Part shown: piece after piece, positions 9,963-19,004 of the stretch
How the letters are laid out: each line of letters starts with the position of its first letter
How positions within the stretch are numbered: position 1 is the stretch's first letter
Source of the DNA: Rhodocyclales bacterium
GTDB taxonomy: Bacteria > Pseudomonadota > Gammaproteobacteria > Burkholderiales > Rhodocyclaceae
Direction of reading: 5' to 3'
Assembly: GCA_028292485.1 (NCBI GenBank)
Contig: JAQGMG010000016.1
Coordinates: 37,944-101,943, forward strand
DNA: 64,000 bases
Translations under genes and position numbers: made by a program
The notes under the pieces: model-generated
The model's input: only the letters and a program-made list of their open reading frames with translations
The model's database searches: none
What the model was told of the DNA's origin: nothing

Positions 9963-10951
9963 GAGCTTGCTCCTTCCAGATGCGTACGTGGGTTGAAGTC
10001 GAAACCCTTCGCCATGGCGCGGTAGGCCTCCCTGGCGGCTTCGGTCTGAGCGGGAGGCAGGGTAATGGCAAGCGTCACGTACAGATCGCCCGGGGTTTTG
10101 CCGGGAATGCCCTTGCCCTTGAGCCGCAATTTGCGGCCGGCCACCGTGCCGGCGGGGATGTTGAGTTTCACACTGCCTTCCGGCGTGGGGGCATTGACGG
10201 TGGCGCCCAGTGCCGCTTCCCACGGCGCGACCGGCAGGTCCAGATAAACATCGCCGCCATCGACGTGGAACAGCGGGTGTGGCTTGAAGCCTATTTCGAG
10301 GTAGAGGTCGCCCGGCTTGCCGTCCGGGCCACCCGCTTCGCCTTGGCCGGTGAGGCGCAGGTGCTGGCCTTCGCGAATGCCCTTGGGAATGGTCACGTCG
10401 AGCGTGCGTTCTTGCGTGGTGACACGGCCTTGCTCATCGACCACCGGAAAATGCAGGCCTATGCTGCGCCGGGCGCCTTTGTAGGCATCTTCGAGCTCGA
10501 TCAGGATCTTGGCATGATGGTCCTGGCCACGCGCTTGCGCCGTGCGTCGTTGCGCGCGCGCCTGCCGTGCATGCTGACCGAATAGTGCCTCGAAGAAATC
10601 GCTCGGGTTGGCGCCGAACTGTCCCTCGCCCACGCCCGACTCCGGCGAGCCCCAGGTGCCCGGGCCGGAAAACTCGAAACCTTCGTCCCAGCCCGGTGGG
10701 GGCTGGAAGTCCTGTCCGCCTTTCCAGCCGCCCCGGCTGTCTGCGCCCACGCGGTCGTAGGCAGCACGTTTTTCCGGGTCTTTCAGGACTTCGTAAGCTT
10801 CGCCCACTTCCTTGAAGCGTGCCTCGGCATCGGTTTCCTTGCTGACGTCGGGGTGAAATTTTCGCGCCAGCTTGCGATACGCCTGCTTCACTTCGTCCTG
10901 CGTTGCCGTGCGCTGCAGTCCGAGCGTTTCGTAGTAGTCCTTGAATTTCAT
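9959..10951 (-). CDS. cbpA: DnaJ-class curved-DNA-binding protein CbpA
   Basis: J-domain MKFKDYYETLGLQRTATQDEVKQAYRKLARKFHPDVSK and DnaJ C-terminal domains without a zinc finger. Confidence 0.9.
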   Translation of the reverse strand: MKFKDYYETLGLQRTATQDEVKQAYRKLARKFHPDVSKETDAEARFKEVGEAYEVLKDPEKRAAYDRVGADSRGGWKGGQDFQPPPGWDEGFEFSGPGTWGSPESGVGEGQFGANPSDFFEALFGQHARQARAQRRTAQARGQDHHAKILIELEDAYKGARRSIGLHFPVVDEQGRVTTQERTLDVTIPKGIREGQHLRLTGQGEAGGPDGKPGDLYLEIGFKPHPLFHVDGGDVYLDLPVAPWEAALGATVNAPTPEGSVKLNIPAGTVAGRKLRLKGKGIPGKTPGDLYVTLAITLPPAQTEAAREAYRAMAKGFDFNPRTHLEGASS

Positions 10952-10989
10952 GGCTGAGGCCTCGCCGTTTCAGCTGATGTGTGCCGATT

Positions 10990-11033
10990 TGCGTTGGGTG
11001 TGCGTTGGGTGTGCGTTGAATTTGCGTTGAACG
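10990..11033. repeat. 11-bp short tandem repeat, 4 units, upstream of cbpA
   Basis: TGCGTTGGGTG TGCGTTGGGTG TGCGTTGAATT TGCGTTGAACG. Confidence 0.9.
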
Positions 11034-11242
11034 TACGTCCCGCTTTCAGCTTAGCGTGTCCGGAGAAATTGAATTGTTCGCTGCGATGCTTAATGCAAAT
11101 TTCGTGTTGCACAGTTCAACGAGTGCGGTGCGCATAGGGGACAGATCATGGCGGCACCGAAATTGCTGCACACGTGAGGTGGCCAATGAGGTGGCCATCT
11201 GGTCGACAGGCTCGTCTCAATCTGCATGGAGAAAAAATCGCT

Positions 11243-11902
11243 ATGCGCCCATCCGATCTATCTGCCGCACCCGGTTCATTCCACGCTGCGCCAAAGCACT
11301 TCTCGATGATCAGGCAGCTACATCTTGCTGACTTCTTCACGCTGGCCAATGCGGCCTGCGGCATGGCTTCGGTATTTCTTGCCATGTTCTACATGCGTAA
11401 CGAGATGGCCGACTACATTTACGCAGCAGCAGCCATGGCCATTGCGGCGCTGATATTCGATGTGCTCGATGGACGTATTGCGCGCTGGCGTCATCAGCAT
11501 TCCGCATTGGGTCGCGAGCTCGACTCACTCTCGGACGTCATATCATTTGGTGTCGGCCCGGCGGCGCTGGCAGTTGCTGTCGGCATGCAGGGTGGTTGGG
11601 ACCTGATCGCGCTGGCCTATTTTGTGTGCTGTGGCGTGAGCCGGCTGGCGCGTTACAACGTGACGGCCGAAAGCCTGTCCGGGGGTGGTGACAAGGTGAA
11701 GTATTTTGAAGGCACGCCGATCCCTACGAGTGTGCTGTTGAGCGTCGTGCTGGCAGTGTGCGCATGGCTGGGGCGGATCAACCAGGACATCCCCGCTGGC
11801 GTATTGACGTTCGGCCCGTGGGACTTTCATCCCTTGGTCCTGCTATTCGTCCTGTCGGGCACCTTGATGATCAGCAAGACCCTGCGCATTCCGAAATTCT
11901 AG
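11243..11902 (+). CDS. pssA: CDP-diacylglycerol--serine O-phosphatidyltransferase
   Basis: CDP-alcohol phosphatidyltransferase motif DVLDGRIARWRHQHSALGRELDSLSD; FEGTPIPTS; multi-TM. Confidence 0.9.
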   Translation: MRPSDLSAAPGSFHAAPKHFSMIRQLHLADFFTLANAACGMASVFLAMFYMRNEMADYIYAAAAMAIAALIFDVLDGRIARWRHQHSALGRELDSLSDVISFGVGPAALAVAVGMQGGWDLIALAYFVCCGVSRLARYNVTAESLSGGGDKVKYFEGTPIPTSVLLSVVLAVCAWLGRINQDIPAGVLTFGPWDFHPLVLLFVLSGTLMISKTLRIPKF

Positions 11903-11908
11903 GATTGC

Positions 11909-12856
11909 TCAAAGCGGTTCGGCAAAGTTCAAAGTCCGCGCGCTCTGAAAATTACGCAGCTCGCCGCTGATGGGATCAGTGAAGGCGATGGACTTGGCAA
12001 GCAGTTGTAGCGGCCTGGTATGGTCGTCGCTGTTCTCGGCGCATAGCACGGGGTAGATCAGGTCATTGAGGATGGGAATGCCCAGCGCCGTGCAATGCGC
12101 GCGCAACTGGTGTTTGCGGCCGGTGACGGGCGACAGTGCATAGCGCGCAAGGTCGCCACGTACTTCCAGTACGTCGATGTGCGTTTCGGCGTTCGGTTCG
12201 CCATCGACTTCGCGCATCTGCATGAAACGCATTGCGTCTTCTTCGATGCGGCTGCGATACACCAGCGGTAGTTTCAGCTCGGGGCGCCATGGCGCTATCG
12301 CCTCGTAGTGCTTCCGCACACTGCGTTGGCGAAACAGATCCTGATACCTGCCGCGCGTTGATGGTTGAATGCTGAAGAGCACGAGGCCGGCTGTCTCGCG
12401 GTCGATGCGATGGATCGGCGCCAGCGAATCGATGCCGAGTTTGCGTTTGAGGCGTACCAGCAGCGTTTCCTGCACATAGCGGCCTGAGGGAATGACGGGC
12501 AGGAAATGCGGCTTGTCGGCCACGACCAGATATTCATCCTGGAACAGCACGGTCTCTTCGAACGGGATCGGCGGCTCGTGTTCCAGCGCACGGTAATAGA
12601 AAATTCTCAACCCGACCTCGTAATGGCGCTCTGCTGTCACGGCTATGCCAGATTCATCGAGCACGTCGCCGGCAAGCATGCGCTTCGCCCACTCTGCCGG
12701 CGATACGGCCGGCAGACGCTCTGCGATGAAGTCCGCGATGCGTGACCAGGGACCCGGCGGCAAGACGATGCAGGTCGGGCTGACACCGTTGCGCGTGGAC
12801 AACGGTGCGGCGCGTTGTTGCAAGGTACGCCGCGAGAGTGGCCGGGCAGTGGTCAT
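11909..12856 (-). CDS. RluA-family RNA pseudouridine synthase
   Basis: HRIDRETAGLVLFS catalytic motif, SPVTGRKHQLRAH; start ATG at 12856. Confidence 0.88.
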   Translation of the reverse strand: MTTARPLSRRTLQQRAAPLSTRNGVSPTCIVLPPGPWSRIADFIAERLPAVSPAEWAKRMLAGDVLDESGIAVTAERHYEVGLRIFYYRALEHEPPIPFEETVLFQDEYLVVADKPHFLPVIPSGRYVQETLLVRLKRKLGIDSLAPIHRIDRETAGLVLFSIQPSTRGRYQDLFRQRSVRKHYEAIAPWRPELKLPLVYRSRIEEDAMRFMQMREVDGEPNAETHIDVLEVRGDLARYALSPVTGRKHQLRAHCTALGIPILNDLIYPVLCAENSDDHTRPLQLLAKSIAFTDPISGELRNFQSARTLNFAEPL

Positions 12857-14118
12857 GAATGAAGTACGTCGGGCACCGGTTTGTCTGCCGCTACCGGCAT
12901 CGCTACTTTCGTTACGCGATGAATCCAGACGATACCCAGCAAAGTCAGCGCCACGGCACACCAGCCATTTGTGCCGTAGCCGATGATCTCGCCGCCAGGC
13001 CCGCTGCTGAGCATCAGTCCGCCGAACCAGGCGCCCAGGCCAGTACCGATCGATTGAATGGCCGAGTTCACACTCAGGAAAGCGCCGCGTTTTGCCGGGT
13101 CGGGCACGGTCGTCATCAGCGCCTGCAGCGGAATGTTGCGGCCGGATATCGACACCATGAAGAATGGAAAGAAGGCGATGAGTGCCAGCAGCGGCAAGGT
13201 TGGCAGATGCGTGATGAACAGCAGTGGCAGCATCGAGAACAAGGCGACATAGCGAAACACCTTGTGCTTGCCGTAGCGGTCGGAAAGCCGGCCAATGGTG
13301 CGCGAGGTAAACAGCGTCGCCGCGCCGCCTGCCAGATAGATCCACGAGATGGCTTGTGGCGCGACGCCATGATTGCCGACCAGCACCGGTGAAATGAATG
13401 GAATGACCAGCATGGCGGAGATCATCATCATGCCGGTCAGCGCGAAGGCGCGCAGATGTGCTGGCTTGCGCAGCAGGGCAGCCAGATCGGGCAGGACCTC
13501 GGCAAGCGGCGTCGGCCGTTTCGCCAGATGTGTTCTCAACGAAGGCACCAGGCGGGCAGCTGCGAGCCAGATCAGCAGCGATAGCATGACGAGCAGATAG
13601 AACGGCGTTTGCCAGCCGAACTGCGCGCCGAGCACCACACCGACAGGCACGCCGGCGATGGCCGCCATCGAGAACGAAGTCATCACCACGCCGGTGGCCG
13701 TGCCGCGCCGTCTTTCAGGTATTACATCGCCCACGATGGCCATGACGATGGCCCCGAGCACACCGCCGGTGATACCCGCAAAAGCGCGCGCCAGGAGTAA
13801 CCAATGAAAATTGCCGGCCAGGCCGCAGCCAAGATTCGACAAGGCGAACAAGGCATACACCGCAAGCAGCAGACGCTTGCGGTCGAAACGGTCGATGTAG
13901 GTGGCGGCAAACAAGCCGGACAGGCCTGCACACCACGAATATACCGAGACTGCCGTAGCGAACCCCGCGGGCCCGATGGCGAAGGCATGCATGATCTGCG
14001 GCCCCAGCGGCATCATGACCATGAAGTCCATGATCACCGTGAATTGTGTCAGCGCCAGCAGCCAGAGGAGGGCGCGTTCGCGTCCTTCCGAGAGAACGGG
14101 CGGAGCAGTTATTGCCAT
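12853..14118 (-). CDS. MFS transporter (drug/sugar efflux type)
   Basis: 12-TM pattern; VYSWCAGLSGLFAATYIDRFDRKRLLLAVYALFALSN motif A-like region. Confidence 0.85.
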   Translation of the reverse strand: MAITAPPVLSEGRERALLWLLALTQFTVIMDFMVMMPLGPQIMHAFAIGPAGFATAVSVYSWCAGLSGLFAATYIDRFDRKRLLLAVYALFALSNLGCGLAGNFHWLLLARAFAGITGGVLGAIVMAIVGDVIPERRRGTATGVVMTSFSMAAIAGVPVGVVLGAQFGWQTPFYLLVMLSLLIWLAAARLVPSLRTHLAKRPTPLAEVLPDLAALLRKPAHLRAFALTGMMMISAMLVIPFISPVLVGNHGVAPQAISWIYLAGGAATLFTSRTIGRLSDRYGKHKVFRYVALFSMLPLLFITHLPTLPLLALIAFFPFFMVSISGRNIPLQALMTTVPDPAKRGAFLSVNSAIQSIGTGLGAWFGGLMLSSGPGGEIIGYGTNGWCAVALTLLGIVWIHRVTKVAMPVAADKPVPDVLHS

Positions 14119-14201
14119 GTGAGTCCAACTTTCTGTTCGTGATTCTTGAGTGTGATTCGTGATTCGCGCGTTGCAGAAATGCACGCGTCGACAAATGCCG
14201 G

Positions 14202-15047
14202 CTACTCGCCCTCAGCCAGCTTGCGCGCCCGTTGCAGGCGCCATTGCTCATCCGGATCGCCAGCGTAAACCTCTTCTGCCCGCGTACCGGTTTCCTGCAG
14301 TTTTGTATCAAGCGCGATGCGGTTGTCGAAGACGAAGCACTCACCTTCCCAATCCTTGTCCGCATCGGGCATCGTCGCGAAATAATTCAGAATGCCACCT
14401 TCGAGCTGATACACGGGCATGTCGAAACCCAGCATCCAGGCGGCGGTTTTCTCGCAACGAATCCCGCCGGTGCAGTACATGGCTACGCGCTTGCCCTGTG
14501 CTTTCCACGCCGCAACGTTGTCTTCGATATAGCGTGGGAAATCGCGAAAATTATTCACCTGCGGGTCGACCGAATTCCTGAAGCGGCCAAGGCGATATTC
14601 GAAGCTGTTGCGGTTGTCGATCAGTACAACGTCATCTTCTGCAATCAGCTCCCGCCAGGCCTGGGGGCTGACATGTGTGAATGCGTCAGCAACGGCTGGC
14701 ACATCGATCACCACGTCATCGACACCGAGCGGCAGGACTTCCGGTCTGGTGTGCACCTTCATGCGATGGAAGGGGGCGGTCGTGCATGCGCTGCGCTTGA
14801 AAACGATGTCGCTGAACAAGCCGCCGAAACGTTCATCCACTGTCAAACCGGTTTGAAACGCATCCAGCGCTGCCGCCGTGCCGGCGACCATGCCGTTGAT
14901 GCCCTCGCATGCCACCAGAATACTGCCGCCCAGGTCGGCAGTCAGCTCGCGCAAAACATTTGCGCACTCTTCGGGCTGCGCAATGCTGACGAACCTGTAA
15001 AACGATATGTGTTCGATGGGAGGGGAATGAAGCGTATTGTCTGGCAT
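14202..15047 (-). CDS. trhO: tRNA uridine(34) hydroxylase TrhO (rhodanese family)
   Basis: Rhodanese active site MYCTGGIRCEKTAAWM, LIDNRNSFEYRLGRF, ACEGINGMVAGT. Confidence 0.9.
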   Translation of the reverse strand: MPDNTLHSPPIEHISFYRFVSIAQPEECANVLRELTADLGGSILVACEGINGMVAGTAAALDAFQTGLTVDERFGGLFSDIVFKRSACTTAPFHRMKVHTRPEVLPLGVDDVVIDVPAVADAFTHVSPQAWRELIAEDDVVLIDNRNSFEYRLGRFRNSVDPQVNNFRDFPRYIEDNVAAWKAQGKRVAMYCTGGIRCEKTAAWMLGFDMPVYQLEGGILNYFATMPDADKDWEGECFVFDNRIALDTKLQETGTRAEEVYAGDPDEQWRLQRARKLAEGE

Positions 15048-15191
15048 GCTGGATCGCCGGCAACCGGGCAGCGAAGCACTGAAAGGGATTCCGATTGTAG
15101 CTGTACGTCGGGTGAGAACGAAGCTCGATGCAGCAGGCGCTGCGTTGATGGGAATGCCGCTTGCTATGTGCAGCCCAGGAGGACCTGAATC

Positions 15192-15338
15192 ATGTCGAGA
15201 ATCAATGGCGCTACCGGCCACCAGCCAGTGGAACCGGATCGGGGGCCGGAATCTCCGCCGCAGGAAGAACCCAGTCCCGGCATCCCGCAGCCGAAGCATC
15301 GCGATCCGGAAGACCCGGACTACGACGACGCCGACTAG
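15192..15338 (+). CDS. Candidate 48-aa acidic Pro-rich microprotein
   Basis: ATG at 15192 preceded by AGGAGG (15177-15182); reads MSRINGATGHQPVEPDRGPESPPQEEPSPGIPQPKHRDPEDPDYDDAD-stop. Too short for the supplied ORF track. Confidence 0.45.
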   Translation: MSRINGATGHQPVEPDRGPESPPQEEPSPGIPQPKHRDPEDPDYDDAD

Positions 15339-15400
15339 GGTGGTGTGCGGTCCGAAGCTTGAAATGCATGGCAGAAATCAAATAAACAGAGGTTGCCGGG

Positions 15401-16579
15401 GTGGAAAATACTGCAGAGCGGATTCAAGAGGAGGTGCAGCCGGCAGCGCCGCTCACTGTGTCGCCGGACGTTGTTCAAGCGCGGGCAGAAACTGCGCCGC
15501 CGGTAGTTGAAAAACCAGGCAAGCTGGCACGCATCATCAAGGCCGACAGATCGGTTCCGGTCATGGGTCTGTTTGTGCTCGCCGTTTTCTATACGGTCTA
15601 TTTCGCCAAACCCTTCCTGTTGCCGGTCATGCTGGCGCTGTTTCTGGTATTCGTGCTGCGACCGCTGGTGCGGGTTCTCAATCAACGCTTGCGTCTGCCT
15701 TTGCCCCTCGGCTCGGCCTTGGTTGTTTTCGGTTTGCTCGGCGCGCTGGGTGTTGGTGGCGCTGTGCTGTCAGGGCCGGCGATGGACTGGATCGAGCGGG
15801 CGCCGTCTTCGATGCACGATATCGATCAGAAGATCGGCAAGCTCAAGCGCTCGGTGCAGAACATGCAGCGCGCCACCCAACGCATCGACGATCTGACCAA
15901 GGTCGAGCCGCAGAACCGGGTGCGCGAAGTCGCCATGGCACGTATCTCTTTTGGCAGCATGCTGCTGGCGGGCACGCAAGCATTCATGCTGAGCGCATTT
16001 TCGGTAGTCATCCTGGTGTTCTTCCTGCTTGCATCCGGTGATTCCTTGCTGCGCAAGGTCGTGAAGATCACGCCGAGCCTGCGCGACAAGATCAAGGCCG
16101 TGGAAATCGCACGCACCGTGGAGCGCGACGTAGGGCGCTATTTGTTGACGCTTACCGGCATCAATCTGGTGCTCGGTGTGGCGACGACGCTGGCCATGTT
16201 CGCGCTTGGCATGCCCAACGCCATGCTGTGGGGGGCGATGGCTTTTGGCCTGAATTTCATTCCTTACCTCGGGGCAACCATCACCCTTGTCGTGCTGACG
16301 GTGGTTGCCGTCCTGACGTTCGACCAGATCGGACATGCGGCGCTGGTGCCCGTGGTTTTCCTGAGCATCACGACACTCGAGGGCCAGATTCTCCAGCCTT
16401 TTGTCATTGGCCGCAGTTTCTCCGTGAATCCCGTCCTGGTATTTCTTTCCCTGCTTTTCTGGGGCTGGATGTGGGGCATTGTCGGCATGCTCATGGCCGT
16501 GCCGATTCTCGTGACATTCAAGATTCTTTGCGCCCACATTGAAAGTCTGGCGAGCATTCACGAGTTCATGGATCGCTGA
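15401..16579 (+). CDS. AI-2E family transporter (PerM-like)
   Basis: Multi-TM; LNFIPYLGATITLVVLTVVAVLTF and GQILQPFVIGRSFSVNPVLVFLSLLFWGWMWGIVGMLMAVPI signatures; GTG start. Confidence 0.88.
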   Translation: MENTAERIQEEVQPAAPLTVSPDVVQARAETAPPVVEKPGKLARIIKADRSVPVMGLFVLAVFYTVYFAKPFLLPVMLALFLVFVLRPLVRVLNQRLRLPLPLGSALVVFGLLGALGVGGAVLSGPAMDWIERAPSSMHDIDQKIGKLKRSVQNMQRATQRIDDLTKVEPQNRVREVAMARISFGSMLLAGTQAFMLSAFSVVILVFFLLASGDSLLRKVVKITPSLRDKIKAVEIARTVERDVGRYLLTLTGINLVLGVATTLAMFALGMPNAMLWGAMAFGLNFIPYLGATITLVVLTVVAVLTFDQIGHAALVPVVFLSITTLEGQILQPFVIGRSFSVNPVLVFLSLLFWGWMWGIVGMLMAVPILVTFKILCAHIESLASIHEFMDR

Positions 16580-16742
16580 GGCGCGGAAGCGCTCTGCGGC
16601 TCCACCTCATTGCGTTGAGGGTTTTACCCCGCTTTCCGGACGCGACGAGGCACTCGCCGATCCGCTGATGGGCAAACCCGGTGCGGGTTTACGCTCTGAC
16701 AAATTCCTTCTTCCGGTCATTCTGCCAATCAACTTTTGATTC

Positions 16743-18926
16743 GTGATGCCGATATATCGAGGATTGCCCGGTCCCTATCACCGCCAGGCAACCAGCGAGG
16801 TATGGCTAGCGATGAGATTCTTGTCAAACGTTCCGATTGCGATCCGCCTGGCCGGCGCGTTTTCGGCCGTGCTGGCGCTGCTCGGGGCGGTGATCTTGCT
16901 TGGGCTCAGCCAGATAGATCGTATCGGCGAGTCCAGCCGCAAGCTGGCTTCGACAAGCCTGCAGAATGTCATCCTCGTACACAACGCGCAGGGCGCCGCC
17001 CAGGCCGGGGCCTCATTGCTGCATTCGCTTTTCCTGCTGGACCGGGAGAAGCGCATTCCTGTCTATGCGCGCATTGACCAGAACGCTCGCATCAGGGATT
17101 CGGCCATTTCAGAATTGTTGGCCTCCAGCGAGGCGCCCAGCTTTCGCGCAATGGTGGTGCAGGTTGCCAAGGCTCGAGATCAGTTTGTTGTCGCTTTCAA
17201 CCAGACGGTCGATGAAGTGGAGCTCGAAAGCGGCGTTGCGCGCTGGCTGATGCTCAGCAAGACAATGCCTGCCCTGCAGACCATGCTGGACAAGCTCGAT
17301 CAACTCGTCGAGCTGCAGTCGGCGCAGGCCAACCAGACCATCCAGGGCATCCAGATTCAGCAAGCTGACAGCAAGCAACTCATTCTCTTGCTCGGGCTGG
17401 CATCGCTGCTGGTTGCCTGTGTCTCTGCATTCGCCATTACGCGCTCCATATCGCGACCACTCGAACAGACTGCCAAGCTGGCGCGCGATGTTGCCGCGGG
17501 CCATTTCGACGGCGCCATTCCGGAGGCCGGGCGCGATGAGATGGGCGTGCTGATCCGGGCACTCGACGAAATGCGCGGCGGCATTGCAGCACGCGAGCAA
17601 CGCATCGTCGAGCTCGCTTATCACGATGTGCTGACACGCCTGCCGAATCGCACACTGTTCAACGATCGTCTGCAACAGGCAGTCAAGGCGGCAACCCGCG
17701 GCAATCACGCAGTGTCAGTCATCGTGATGGATCTGGATCGCTTCAAACAGGTCAATGACTTGTTGGGGCATCCGGTGGGGGACGAGTTGCTGGGCAAGGT
17801 TGCGGATCGCTTGCGCAGTGTCGTGCTGCGTGATTCGGACACAGTGGCCCGCATTGGCGGCGACGAGTTCGCCGTATTGCTGCCAACGCAAACGGGCGCT
17901 GAAGCCATCATCGTCGCCAAACGACTCCTGGCAGCGCTTGAAGAGCCTATCGGTCTGCAGGGGCAACTGGTCGATGTGAGTGCCAGCTTCGGGCTGGCGT
18001 CGTTCCCCGAGCATGGTCACGAGGCGGCAGAACTTATGTCGCGCGCCGATATCGCGATGTATGTTGCCAAGCAGGCGGGCTCTGGTTACGTGCTCTTCGA
18101 ATCGAACCAGGAGCGCAGCAGCGAACATGGTCTGAGCTTGTTGAGTGACCTGCGACATGCCTTGGAGAACAATGAATTCCTGCTCAATTTCCAGCCCAAG
18201 TTGCGGCTTGGGTCGGGCGCCTGTAACTCTGCCGAAGTGCTGATCCGCTGGAAGCACCCCACGCGCGGCCTCATTCCACCAGATCAGTTCATCCCGTTTG
18301 CCGAGCAGACCGGCTTCATCAAGATGATTACGCGCTGGGTGCTGGAAAACGCCTGCCGACAAGCTGCAGCGTGGCATGCGCAAGGTCTGATTCTGGCAAT
18401 CAACGTCAATATCTCGACGCGCGATCTGGTCAGCCACGATCTGCCGACGCTGGTCGCGCAAATCCTTCAGCAGACGGGTTTCCCCACCGAGTTGCTATGC
18501 CTGGAAATTACCGAGAGCGCGATCATGGATGATCCCGTCCACGCACTTGCCTCGCTGACGCGACTCAACGCAATGGGTGTGCGCCTGTCGATCGACGACT
18601 TCGGTACCGGTTATTCCTCGCTGGCGTACCTGAAAAAGCTGCCGGTGCAGGAATTGAAAATCGATCGCTCCTTCGTCATGAATCTCGATGCCGATGCGGG
18701 CGACGAAGTGATCGTGCGTTCGACCATCGAGCTTGCCCACAATATGGGCCTCAATGTCGTTGCGGAAGGGGTCGAGAATGCGCGCGTGCTGCAGCAGCTC
18801 ACGGATCTTGGCTGCAATGAAGCGCAAGGGTATTTCTTCAGCCGGCCATTGCCTGCGCTGGAGTTTTCAGCGTGGCTGAAAACCGCACCGAGTTTCGCGA
18901 CGCAACCCGAGCATGCGGATACCTGA
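16743..18926 (+). CDS. HAMP-GGDEF-EAL protein (diguanylate cyclase/phosphodiesterase)
   Basis: IGGDEFAVLL intact; EVLIRWKHP and IDDFGTGYSSLAYLKKLPVQELKID; HAMP SRPLEQTAKLARDVAAGHF. Confidence 0.93.
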   Translation: MMPIYRGLPGPYHRQATSEVWLAMRFLSNVPIAIRLAGAFSAVLALLGAVILLGLSQIDRIGESSRKLASTSLQNVILVHNAQGAAQAGASLLHSLFLLDREKRIPVYARIDQNARIRDSAISELLASSEAPSFRAMVVQVAKARDQFVVAFNQTVDEVELESGVARWLMLSKTMPALQTMLDKLDQLVELQSAQANQTIQGIQIQQADSKQLILLLGLASLLVACVSAFAITRSISRPLEQTAKLARDVAAGHFDGAIPEAGRDEMGVLIRALDEMRGGIAAREQRIVELAYHDVLTRLPNRTLFNDRLQQAVKAATRGNHAVSVIVMDLDRFKQVNDLLGHPVGDELLGKVADRLRSVVLRDSDTVARIGGDEFAVLLPTQTGAEAIIVAKRLLAALEEPIGLQGQLVDVSASFGLASFPEHGHEAAELMSRADIAMYVAKQAGSGYVLFESNQERSSEHGLSLLSDLRHALENNEFLLNFQPKLRLGSGACNSAEVLIRWKHPTRGLIPPDQFIPFAEQTGFIKMITRWVLENACRQAAAWHAQGLILAINVNISTRDLVSHDLPTLVAQILQQTGFPTELLCLEITESAIMDDPVHALASLTRLNAMGVRLSIDDFGTGYSSLAYLKKLPVQELKIDRSFVMNLDADAGDEVIVRSTIELAHNMGLNVVAEGVENARVLQQLTDLGCNEAQGYFFSRPLPALEFSAWLKTAPSFATQPEHADT

Positions 18927-18933
18927 TTGCGCA

Positions 18934-18968
18934 GTTCGTCATTCCCGCTCTCGCGGGATGACGAAATT
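18934..18968. repeat. GTCATTCCCGC-family palindrome between convergent genes
   Basis: gttcgtcattcccgctctcgcgggatgacgaaattc between the GGDEF/EAL gene and the OmpA-like gene. Confidence 0.75.
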
Positions 18969-19004
18969 CAAGCCGAAATTCAAGCTCCAGAAATCCATCC
19001 TGAA

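Noticed and set aside
16673-16691. GGCAAACCCGGTGCGGGTTT upstream of the GGDEF/EAL gene, suggestive of a c-di-GMP (GEMM) riboswitch GCAAACC element
   Set aside because: Only a 7-bp hairpin; the second GCAAAGC element and the tetraloop-receptor architecture are not visible.
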